Positions 1 to 12,500 of a stretch of DNA of 64,000 nt are shown piece after piece. The notes under the pieces are model-generated. The model was not told the DNA's origin. It did not search any database and worked only from the letters and a program-made list of their open reading frames with translations. The stretch comes from Bolinopsis microptera (lineage: Eukaryota > Ctenophora > Tentaculata > Lobata > Bolinopsidae), in assembly GCF_026151205.1 (NCBI RefSeq), contig NC_087080.1, positions 12,137,837-12,201,836 on the forward strand, written 5' to 3'. Made by a program: the position numbers and the translations under genes. Positions within the stretch are counted from its first letter, which is position 1; the number at the start of each line of letters is the position of its first letter.

Positions 1-1167
1 AAATCATAGCGTAGGAATCATAAAATCAAAAAAACATATGCATAAAGCGAGTGACCATATGATACATATTATTTAAATATACATGTATGCATTTTTCGCT
101 TATATTTTTTAGCATTGAAGGATCTAAGATCCAACAAGACTTCTGAAAATTGACTCCCGTCGAAATTGCTTGTTACAAAGACATGTCGGTTAGGAAGACC
201 ATTATTCTTGCGACGTTAAATGCTTTTCCATGCTTCAACAATAATGTTACATACATAGATCTTCGCCTCGGTAACTTTTACTACTGTTGACTAAATATAT
301 GAACGGTTACCGGGTTACGTACTATACTATTTCAGTGCGACTTTTGTAATGTAACCGAGTTCTGTAATAAAATCACCAAATCGAGTTATTGCAGCTTGTT
401 AGATCAGTTAAGTGTCTATATTTTAAAGTACTGCAGATGCTGTTGTGTACATCAAACGCGTTAGTATATAATATATCATACTTTAAGAATCTACTCTGTA
501 GGAATTAGGACAAATTCTCATTTCAACAGTAATTTTTAACACTTTGAAAGTACATTATCTATGGCGTGTATTGTTTTGTCTATTATATCAGCTTTAAAGC
601 ATTTGAATCATCGTGTCAATTTTGTTTCCGGAACTATGGTGTTGCAGTCGTCATGAGAAGATTTGTTCACTCCAGTTTAAATGTTCCTTATTCGATGTCA
701 CTGCTAAATATGGTGCTGCGCGATTGAATGTAACACAAAGAAGCTCGACCATGCACCTGTCACCCAAAATTTATTAGCAATTTGTCTCCTTAATAACAGC
801 TGAGACGTAAAATTTACCGTGATACGTAGAGAGATTGCGGAAAAGCGTGATACGAAGACAGTTAACCACTCAGTAGAATTAGTCGAGGATTTGCTACACT
901 TCCAGTCTTATCAAGATTTTACTTTCAAGCTCTTAATTGCAAATATTCTCTTGACCAACGACTGATCTTTGCGGAGAGACTACGCTCGTGACTGGCAATA
1001 TCGTATGAGAAGTGATTATAAATGAACACTGAGTGCAATAATTGCTGTCTGATACCACTGCAGTATAATTCATTCTGAGTTTTCGTTACATCATACTCGT
1101 AGTATGGGTGTAAAATGACAGATATTCGAGAACTGATAATATTATGCTTTCCAAAAAAGTTGATTGT

Positions 1168-2893
1168 TGTCGTCTATGTCTGCTCTTTAAAGGTTCAAAT
1201 TGTTGATAATACATCATCAAAATTCTGAAAGGTATCATAGCGTATAGGATTGAGAACTCAGGATGCCCAAAGAAATGTCAAATTAAAAAGCGACGGGGCA
1301 TCGACAGTCTTATGACGTCATAAAAACTTTGGCAGTGGGTTCAAATTAAACGACAGAAGTTAAGTGGTATATTCCCAGCAATGTTACATTGCATTGTGGT
1401 TGCAAATTTGATGCGACGTCACAAAATGGTACCACGTATGATGGTAATCGTTCATAGGAAAACGAGTAAACTTTTTGCGCCGCTGCATTTTATTTGAAGT
1501 GTCGATAATCATTTACTTACTTGATATAAACTATTTGAAATGGGGCCGGGATGATGTAGCGAATATACTGGAAAAAAGGTTACAATTGGTTGTTACATAG
1601 CATTAGGTGATCTTAAATAATGTACTACATATAATGCATGCAGCATGATGCATTTTTATTAGCACAATAGAACCGCAATTCAAGGTTTTCAAACATAATG
1701 TACTGAACTGAATATTTCATCTAAATTAAATCCTTATTCTGTGTAAGAATTACCATCAATATATTTTAAAATTGTGCAGATTATTATGACGTCCAAGAGC
1801 AGTCAGCACACTTCATTCATTGTTAGGACGTGTAAACAGAAATCTATAGTTAGACGTGTATCTAATATCTTATCCTCTCCTTTACACTCGACTCAATCCT
1901 TGATTAAAAGTGCAGCTCTCCATTCAACTTCATGAAATCAAACATGAACTGCTGATGTCGATTGAGTCCTGTATCGACTGAACGTGGAGAGCTCTCATGT
2001 GAACAGACGGAGCAACATTCATTAATAATATGTCGTCTATGTCTGCTCTTTAAAGGTTCAAATTGTTGATAATACATCATCAAAATTCTGAAAGGTATCA
2101 TAGCGTATAGGATTGAGAACTCAGGATGCCCAAAGAAATGTCAAATTAAAAAGCGACGGGGCATCGACAGTCTTATGACGTCATAAAAACTTTGGCAGTG
2201 GGTTCAAATTAAACGACAGAAGTTAAGTGGTATATTCCCAGCAATGTTACATTGCATTGTGGTTGCAAATTTGATGCGACGTCACAAAATGGTACCACGT
2301 ATGATGGTAATCGTTCATAGGAAAACGAGTAAACTTTTTGCGCCGCTGCATTTTATTTGAAGTGTCGATGATCATTTACTTACTTGATATAAACTATTTG
2401 AAATGGGGCCGGGATGATGTAGCGAATATACTGGAAAAAAGGTTACAATTGGTTGTTACATAGCATTAGGTGATCTTAAATAATGTACTACATATAATGC
2501 ATGCAGCATGATGCATTTTTATTAGCACAATAGAACCGCAATTCAAGGTTTTCAAACATAATGTACTGAACTGAATATTTCATCTAAATTAAATCCTTAT
2601 TCTGTGTAAGAATTACCATCAATATATTTTAAAATTGTGCAGATTATTATGACGTCCAAGAGCAGTCAGCACACTTCATTCATTGTTAGGACGTGTAAAC
2701 AGAAATCTATAGTTAGACGTGTATCTAATATCTTATCCTCTCCTTTACACTCGACTCAATCCTTGATTAAAAGTGCAGCTCTCCATTCAACTTCATGAAA
2801 TCAAACATGAACTGCTGATGTCGATTGAGTCCTGTATCGACTGAACGTGGAGAGCTCTCATGTGAACAGACGGAGCAACATTCATTAATAATA
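1168..2893. repeat. Tandem duplication, 2 x 863 bp, near identical
   Basis: The block 1168-2030 is repeated head to tail at 2031-2893. I noticed one substitution between copies (a/g in 'gtcgataatc' near 1504 versus 'gtcgatgatc' near 2367). Both copies carry the same TGACGTCA site (1313-1320 and 2176-2183). Such high identity means a recent duplication or an assembly artefact (two haplotypes placed in tandem). Confidence 0.95.
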
Positions 2894-4835
2894 TGTGAAA
2901 CACGTATCGTGCATGATGATGGCTTGGAAACATTTTTCTTGCATCCACTGATCTACAAAACCAATTCATCAGGAATCAGGATTTACTTGCTGCAATGAAA
3001 TCACGAAACTACTTCCAGTGCTAACACTTGTGAGCAGTTACAGAGTTAGTGCGCGTTGCTGTTGGTATCATGAAATACGGATTAAATCCTAATAAGGTGG
3101 CAACTTTTAGTTTGTTACCTACCCCGCTGAGGTCAGCGGTTTAGGGAAGGGCAGAGTCCAAAATCACTTCTGAGTATTTGGGTACACTCACATAAATATA
3201 AGAGATCCCTTCTCGAACACGTCATCGGCCATAATTAAACATTATCATTTTATGTAAACGAGGGTCAAGGGAAATTTGTGCGCAGGACATGGCCTTAATA
3301 AGCCATAGTAACCCATTCCTGGGCCTTGATCATGATTTCCGGATTCCTAAATTTTACCAAAATTGTCGGATCGATGATAGTGTCTTCTTGATTTCTAAGA
3401 ATGAGGATTTGAAACTCGTGGTATTCAAAGGTGCAATCGAGGAAAAGGTAGAACAGCTACAGTGAATAGCTTGTTGATTGGTCTTAGTAAATCTTAGATT
3501 TATATTTTATAGTGGAAATGGTTGAACAAAGGTCCAAATTAATCAACAAAATATTTGAGTATGCTGTTTGATTCGGTCTCATCATATGACATTCACACCC
3601 AAAACTTCAAGATGTAGATTAATCAAGCCATTTAAAGATTGACGTTGTCTCCATTACCCATTCACTTTTGACCTTATATGACTTTGTCTGTAATCTACAA
3701 AATGGTAATACACCAATGATCAACCATGTAACAAAATATGGATTTCATGAGTAGTTTTACTATTATGACGTCATCAAGGTCGTCAATATAAGAACAAATT
3801 GGTTATCATATAGCTGAGCACTTCGACGGAATCACATATATAACGATGTAACACATCAGTCATCTATCTCGACAAGATAATCGCGGTATATTTGATAATC
3901 TATCATAATACATTATATAAAGCAACCTTTGTGGTCGCGATCAGACCTCTAGTACCAGGGTGGCGGCACACGTATCTGCAGAATCTCCAAGTTATCAGCA
4001 AACGTTAAGCAACATCAACAGTGGGGTGCCATATATTTATATATATTGGTGATGTCTGATCGAGACAATACAAGCAGAGTTGTCCATACAACCCTGGAGA
4101 CAATTACTTAACTTATTGTACAAAACCTGACCTTTTATGATTATTCTAATTATTCCTAATTAGTACACAACCAGGCAAATTAAAACAATTCTAAATCACA
4201 GCTGGTTGTGACTTCGAACGAGTTACCCCCATTTTTATAGCTCTGAAATGACATGATGTAGAACTGATAAAAGCAGCTGTCAACAGAGCCCCAACAGATG
4301 GGGATAGACAGGTGACTTGGTCTTGACATGCTTGATCCTCATATAGGAAAACAGTCAGGATTACCCTCATGACGTGTGCCCTTGGCCCCTCGCACTGTCA
4401 GTTGTCACGAGTACTGGAGCCAAAACTCAGAACATCTACAAGCCCCTTCCTCCTCCTTTTAGCGGCCGACATCATAAAGTATTACTTAACCCATAACTCA
4501 CCGACATCACATGAATTCTAGCACCTGAAGCTGTAATATTTCTATTTTTTCTTGACATTTAATTTGTTGCATATTTCCTGAAGACTTATTTTGAGACCGT
4601 TGGAACGACTCCAAAGAAAACTAGAGTGATGTTATGAAAATTTGATTAATTAGGCTGCCGTTAAATGTCATCAGATAATACCGTGTCTTGTGTCTAAAAT
4701 TAGCATCTTATGTTCCTTCTCGAACATTCTGTAGTTGGTTAATAAAGGTCTTACTGCGTACCACGACCGTGAACATAACATATTGGACATGCGGTATCAT
4801 CACCCGTACCATGTGTGCAGATAGATCTCACTTTG

Positions 4836-4861
4836 TGACGTCACTAAGATAAGTGACGTCA
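4836..4861. promoter_or_regulatory. Two CRE-type octamers 18 bp apart
   Basis: Two perfect palindromic TGACGTCA sites lie at 4836-4843 and 4854-4861, each within 'gtgacgtcac'. This is the consensus for CREB/ATF-type bZIP factors. They lie in presumed intronic DNA of a PKA gene. Function is inferred from the motif only. Confidence 0.35.
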
Positions 4862-5109
4862 CAGACTTTGTGTAGGGAGAACGTTCTCCAAATCCTCACA
4901 ATGTCGACACGAGCTCCCTGTATAAAGTACACCTAGTACAGTTCAGCTAGGCCAATGGGCTGGCGACGAACCACGGCTTTATCCAATCAAAACATGAAGC
5001 GCCACATCACGTGACACACCTGCGTAATTCGATAGCCCGACCCAAAAGAAAGCTCATTAGATTTATATATCATGTATATAATACATGAGCTTTAGGAACG
5101 TTATTGTGT

Positions 5110-5157
5110 GAAAGAGAGAGAGAGAGTGTGTGTGTTTGTGTGTGCGAGTGTGTAAAA
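5110..5157. repeat. GA/GT microsatellite
   Basis: A run of GA dinucleotides is followed by GT dinucleotides. The minus-strand ORF across it (5070-5387) gains Thr/His and Ser/Leu tracts from the repeat and is not taken as a gene. Confidence 0.85.
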
Positions 5158-6530
5158 AGCAGTCTCCTATGTCCAGTTTGGTTAAGTTTTAACAAGGCTA
5201 TCACATCTCGTAACCACTCAACAGAGATGATATCTGTCCACATTCCTCCAAAACAGTAACTAGAACTTGGAGTTTTGAGGAGTGTAAACCCTGATCTAGA
5301 CAGTGTGTCAGGCAAGGACAACATGGTCTGCGATTTGAAATGTTCCAGATCAAGGTTACAGATAGTATTCAATATCAATATTATCATGACTATAAATTAT
5401 CATACATTGACTGGTTTGCCGCTGAACTGCATCAGGCCACTCTGGTCGGACCATCAGAATTACTACGTGTGGGAACATTGAGAAGTATTGACGTAATGAA
5501 ACAAAAGATTGATTATCCCACTATTATTATAAACAATGTTGTACACGGAGATTGTGTGCTATGTGCATGTGGGAGCGTATAATATTTGCACTACTTTCAT
5601 CGACGGGTTTTATTATAGAACTGCAGTTCAGACTTTGATTTATATCTTCTTGGTTCTTGCCAAGGTTTTGTTACTTCTTTTGGTAAGTTAATGAACAAGA
5701 AGTAAAAATTGTCCTAATCGATGGCATTGATATTTTAAGTAAAATCTTTAGAATTCCTGAATTCTCAATTCATAACGCTCGACTGCACAATGGAGCCATA
5801 CTACATAATAGTCAAAACAGACGAACATGGTCCAAATCTTTTAAAATATGTGTAAATCTAATGTGCATAATATGCTGAAATGTTGACTCTCCAAGAGGTT
5901 AAAAATAGTAATAGCCCTCATGATGCTTGGCAAAGTAAACGACAAGAAATAATAATAGATTCTTAAAAGGTTAAATTATGTGAACGTCGAATTCCAATGT
6001 GTGTCAGTTATAGTAGTACGTGTTCATGGCACGTAAGTGGTCATTGCGACGCGGTGGTGGTAACTGTCTTTAGCGACAAAATTCATTTTATGATTTTTTA
6101 ACATAGTTTTTTAAAAATGCCATTCTGAAGGTATTTATTGACAAACCAAATTCAAGGGGTTATTTCGATATAACAGCCATGGTTGCCGAAATAACATCAG
6201 GTACAGATATTCAGATTATAATTAATGTGACTGGAGTAATATTAAGCCACGTGATTGAGTATGATTAGTCGAGTGGTATATCATATTACTGGCACGGATT
6301 GTCGCTATTTAGACAGCTGTAGATAAAGGTTATTATATCTGAGCTGCGCTTGTCAGTTATGAGTACTTCAATTGGTCATAAATTTTAATTTTAATTTTGA
6401 TTAAATATAATTTTTAGGATTTACAAAATCGATGGGAATTATTTACACTCAGTGCAAACATTTTAACGAGAATGGAATGAAAAGAATGTCAAAGTTTTCA
6501 TGAAATGAAATGAAAATGAATGTGACGAAC

Positions 6531-9500
6531 CTTTACAAAACCTTGAAGATCAATGACAGTGTTCTCTGGCTTAAGATCTCTGCGAAGATAAAGATGTGTT
6601 ACATGTGCAATTAGTAAAGTATGTTAAAACATGCACATCAACTTTCTGGGCGTAGTAGTATGTGTCAACGCTTTATCGCTTAAAACTTAGAATAGAACTT
6701 TGTCCTTGTATTTTTAGAATAACATAAAAGTTTCTTGAAACTCAATTAGAACTCCGACCATTTTTAGATTCAACACTCAAACTTAGAACTTGGTCAGGTT
6801 ATTTTTAGAATTACATACCTTAAATTCGCACCCATTCATCTAAAATTAGAAACAATGTTCACAGTAAAGATCACAATGGCAGGAGTGTTAGAATTAGATT
6901 ATTTAGTGCTGAGTGCGGTAAATTTTCTGATCTTATATTCAGGAGTGGAGGGTGGCCTGGCAATGATGAGGCAAGTTCCGCTTTAAATTATGTAAGTGAA
7001 ACGCGGGCGGGATGAGTTGCATAATGCATATTTCACCAACAAACAGACTGATTTTAACGATGACAGTTCTATAATTAATTCTGCCGTTTTCTGACGAAAG
7101 TGCTTTAAGACCAATCGAAAATCCGAGGTTTTTAAGTACTTTTGTCACATTGCATTGGAATTTTAGGCGGTTCCAAAATGAGGTTCCTGGGGGCCGGCGA
7201 TTGGTTTTAATAGTTTCTAATGGTTTTCAGGGAGAATTCTTGAGGGTTCTTGACCCTAAAAAGGAATTTGGGTTAAAGAATCCAGAATTTCAAAGATTGT
7301 CTTTAAGCACATTTATCGGAAAACGGCAGATGGGTAAATGATTTACGTATACGTGATGTCAAATAAAATAACTTAGTTAATTTTTAAATATCATCAATCT
7401 ATTCTATAGAACAATCACCATAAATGGCTTAAATGTATTTTTCGGGTATGTTTTTAATGTCGAAGCGTGTGATAGACGCACGAATTTATTTGTTATCTAT
7501 TCTTAGAATCATCAAGCTTTATCAAGGACACCATTTTCATGCTATAAACTTATACTCACATCTCAGGTGAGTTCTGAGATAATTGATCACTGATGAATGA
7601 TGATGATTAATTTTTGATCATAGAATTATACCTATTGGTATAAATAATGGGACAGCACTTTGTTCACCTATTATCATGTCACGTACACTGTTTTATAATA
7701 AGAGCTGAATTCAAAATGTTAAAACCTCAATTTTAGACTAAACGAGATTCATTAACATTGCTACAGCTGCGGTCATAGATCACGTATGACATCTTGTTTT
7801 CATTACTAAATTTACCTGCACCGAGCTATTATAATTTTTATTCTAGACGAATTGAAGGAACAATGTTAGCTGAATAATCGCGTAATAACTTTTGCTTTTG
7901 CAGACTGTATTGTCATAGCAGAACGGAAATGTGATCTTAATAGTGACCAGGCCTGGTACTGTACTGCAGTGTACATAGAGGATATGATAACAGGAGAGAG
8001 TAATTACGCTACACTTTACTCAATACGTGGAATGTCTTGCCAGGATTAGATGTAAAATTGTACATATTTATATATTTTGTGTTGCAGCGGTGAGTACACA
8101 TACTATGGAATAATGAATGTACAGGTTGTGCAATTATTACAGTTCTAGTCAAACTTGCAAGAGTACATCCATGTACAGTTGAGTAAAGAGATCACATCAA
8201 TTTGACGGCCTACCTGTCATCACACGGTACAGTATTCCGATGAAATGTCGTGACGCACATACAGTCAACAATATTGTACTGTTGATGACATGCTGTGACG
8301 CACTTACACATGGAATTATACTACACGCCATCATATATCTCTTGTGTGTGTGTGATATTATGACGTTGTGTTCACCTTGTACGTCTAACTTTTACTATGG
8401 ATGTTATCACGGGGGGGATGCAACGTCAATTTATGTCAATTAATGTCAATTAATGTCAATTAATGTCAATTAATGTCAATTAATGTCAATTAATGTCAAT
8501 GTCAGTTTTGCAAAATTTTGGAATACTGACATTAATTGACACGATATTTTTTGACCAGAGATTATGTAGTTCTACCATATTTTTAGCACTTTAGAACGTT
8601 TATATCATCAATTTATTCACTACTATCACATATGGAAATGTGAAATGTGAAAAAAATTCAGATCATTAAACAATAAAACTAAAATAATACGGTTTTCCGA
8701 AATTTAATTTTCTTAAATGGGCGTGGCCATCCAAGGGCGTGGTTCTCAACATCATCAGAACTTAAAACCCACATTAAACGAAATGCCTTCATGACATTTA
8801 TATTTGAATAACGAATCTTAAACAGCTAGCATTACTCCTTCATACTAAAAAAGCCGATTCTAGATATTTTACCTGTATAAGAAACCAATAAAATATGGGC
8901 GTGGCCGGTGGGGACCGAAGATGGAAGAGTTTGAAGCTGAAATTTTTTTTGGTGGTCTTTGAACCTAAGGATCAACAGATAAGAACATACTCATAATTAT
9001 TCAAGGACATTTTGTTTTTTGAACCGGTCTAACTTACATAGACGTGAATATCTTGAATATTTATCGAATAATGATAATCTCAAATTTCAAGACAAATTAA
9101 CGTCAATTAATGTCAATTAATGTCAATTAATGTCAATTAATGTCAATTAATGTCAATTAATGTCAATGTCAGTTTGGGGTTTTTATGGAATACTGACATT
9201 AATTGACGTTGCATCCCCCCGTTATCACTTTCAAGTGTTTAAGAGGTAAAAGTGTTTCTATCCGGTACATGTTGCACGTGGGTGCAGTATGTTTCGTTAT
9301 CTCTGACAGGAGTTGTGTCCACGGTTTAATCCTGGTTCCACAGAATATGATCCCCTAAATTTCATCCTTAAACGCTTTACTGTCAGTACTATCTCTTAAA
9401 CGTGACTTTAAACCAGCACCAAAAATGGCAGGGTGAAATATTGCGAGAAATGTCTTAAATTTGTAGTGAGAGCGGTGCTCAATTAATCATTCCATTGAAC

Positions 9501-12500
9501 ATATATCGTTTGATCCACTAAATAAAATAAATGCACTATTTAATTACAGTAAGTTGATGAAGCTTCAAGATCTTGCTTACGACAATCAATCGCACAAAAG
9601 CGTTTCATTGTTGAGAAATTGATGAAATAGCAGTAATACCAAATGTCAAAGTTGTTTTCATGCTGTAATTTCATTGGTGTAGAGAAAAGCTTTTAGAGGC
9701 TCACGACGCAGAGATTTGAAACTAATTACTTTGTTGTCAACTCACATAATGCTGTAATGACATACCCACATCTTCAGAAGTGGACGTTTTCACATAAATA
9801 TGCGAATTGGGAATCGAACAAGTGCATATTGCATGAAGGTTATGATTATGTCAAGTTTAATTAAGCTTGAAGAATGTAACGTGTGTTGAGTGCAGTGGTG
9901 CTATTACATACATGGCGCTGCTATGCGGATAAAATCTTTAAATTACATACAATTATTGAAATGAAAAAGGAAGCTGAAATGAACACTTTTTTCAATTAAA
10001 ATGTCAGAAATTTTAAAGTTTCCAATTTGTCATACCTGTAAACTATGTCTAGGTTGTGCAAGTACTCGAATGCCAGTACTATTTGAGCAGCATAAAATCG
10101 GGAGTGCGCCTCGCTGAAATTGTGCAATGTCAGTGTATTTGCAACACTTTATCTAAAATATTCTAATTTAATATATTCTATAACTCAATTCGTTGGGATC
10201 AGATAAGATTCATTTAGAAGAGAAATATTACACGAACCACAAAGTTGGCACGAAGGATAATGGACATAATTAGATTGTATCTTATCTGAATAGAAGGACC
10301 GGTTAAGGGTTAAAGTAGGAGGTTGCTAAAAATACCTGAATCTTCCAATTCTTCTGAGGTGTGAGAACATTTCTCCACCAGGCACAAACTCTAATATCAT
10401 GTACAGGTTCGAGTTGTCCTGGAAATTAGAATATGTAAAAATTATCATTTCAAACGATAACAGATCGGTACAGATCACAGATTAGTATAGACGGTCACAG
10501 ATCACTACAGAAGAACACATAAAATCATAGTTCACAGTTCAGTACAAATTAACATTATCATAATATGTACAGACAATCATGAATTAGAATTTAACGTAAA
10601 TTGTGATTGATCTAAAATTTATAGCTCTATTCGTAAAGACGTTGAGACGTCACATGCCCAAGTTGATAATTGATATTTTACATTAAAGTTGAATCATACT
10701 TTATTTGGAGTGGAAATCAACGTAGCTTAAGCTACGTTGATTTCTAAGCTAGCTTAGAAATAAAATTTATTCTTGACAATACATAAATTCTCAAGATTGT
10801 ACTATCATTTATATCACCTTTATCATTTTTCAACTTTCAAATCATAATATGATCAGGAGGGTGCAGTGAAGATTTTGATTATTTTCACTGACAGTTGCAT
10901 TGTGAACAAATCTCTTCTAACTTGATCATTAATTGATCTATTTTTAAACATTCCACTCCTTGACATGATGTCAATCCTAAAACTATTTTTAGCTATGTTG
11001 TTAAGTTGCATCGAAGAAATTACCTTGAAATGGTATTCCAAGTTGACGAGGAAGGGGAATTTAACAGCTTGTAAAATTCTCTTTTCGTTTAACGTATGTT
11101 CGACCTGTTTCAGTTTCACAACCTGTAAGGAGAATATCGTGATAAATTGTTTATAATAATATAATGTGACACCACTAATAAGTTACCGAATAGTGGCCGT
11201 GAGAATTAAGATTTAGGGCTGTAAATTCTATTGGTTTAACAACATTAGTTGAAAATCATCACATACCCGGTATTCATCTAGATCTTTCCAAAATATTTTA
11301 GATTTGAAAATTATAAATAGACTAGAAAGCCCGTTGTCACAGGGAAGGAGCTAGAACTAGTCTATGTGAAAACACACTTAACACAACATAATGAACACAA
11401 TACCGGTCACAATACCGCTCCATTAAGTTTTGCACGTGCGCATAGGCACCCTGTTACATACTGTGTAACCTTCTAATTCTTACCCAATTTGCACGTGGGC
11501 GGTCATACAAAAAGAATCTTTTGAATTATAGTAGAGATGCCTTTTTACTGTCGAAGCACTGATACTTGGAAATAATCATACACACTAATATTATAATACA
11601 TTTTATACCTTGTCAAAGTAAACAATATCTAAACAATTCTCCACTATGTGACGATTATACACTTGATAATTAGAAGTGTCACGTGACATTCAAGCTGCCA
11701 TTGCACAAATTGGAGTGAACAAAAGCACATACTTTCTGCTTGTCTAGGATTTTCATGGCGTAGTAATTGGAATCTTTCTTGTTCTGAACAAGCATGACCC
11801 GCCCAAAAGAGCCAGTCCCGAGAGTTTTTATCCTGTCAAAGTCGTCCAAGCACGCGGTGTTCTGAAAGAAAGGAGGTTGAAAAATTGATTTGTTTAATTA
11901 ATTAAATTGTAATGTCCATGATTTGGACAAGCTATAAACTTTTAACGAAACGCACCTTCTTTCCTACTCCAAGCTTTATGCTCCATTTTCTTGACCGTCG
12001 CATAGTCAAATAAAATTACGACAAATTTGATAATACAAATTTACGTTAAACAGATATATGATGGATGCAAATCAAGATCACAAATTAGACTATGTTTGGT
12101 TTGCTTGTACTAAATGTAGCTGTCTACGTGTTTCCGAAGAAATTGAATCTCATGTAAGCTAAGTGAATTAAATACTTCCAGTTATTATTACTCAAATTAA
12201 TATCTCAACTAAATTACATTATTGCAGGGATTTATCAAGCAGCATTAGCTTGGATTGACTTGTTTTTGTTTAGTCAAGGGAATGGAAGCAAGACATTTTA
12301 TTTTGAAGGACATTATTAATCGTAAAATCACTGCTTCTGCAGAATTCTATACAGCTTTGTACTTAACAAGTAAGATTTATGTAATATTATGTGTTATTTG
12401 CGTGATTTTACATATTATTATCTTTTAAACCAAATTAATTTTTACAAAAATTCTACAACCAAATTGAATTGATCTTGGGTAAGGGCTGGAACTATTACGT

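Larger units (their letters stand above)
1..6530. other. Left flank: intron / downstream part of the PKA catalytic gene
   Basis: No coding exon was found on either strand. The next PKA exon (the DFG-containing one) should follow on the minus strand below 6531, but I could not find its sequence here, so the intron probably runs off the left edge. The stretch holds an 863-bp tandem duplication, five perfect TGACGTCA octamers and a GA/GT microsatellite. Short ORFs around 5070-5580 show no recognisable domain. Confidence 0.6.

Noticed and set aside
5070-5582. Overlapping ORFs on both strands considered as a PKA or unknown exon
   Set aside because: No PKA motif, no supporting splice sites in phase, and part is a microsatellite.
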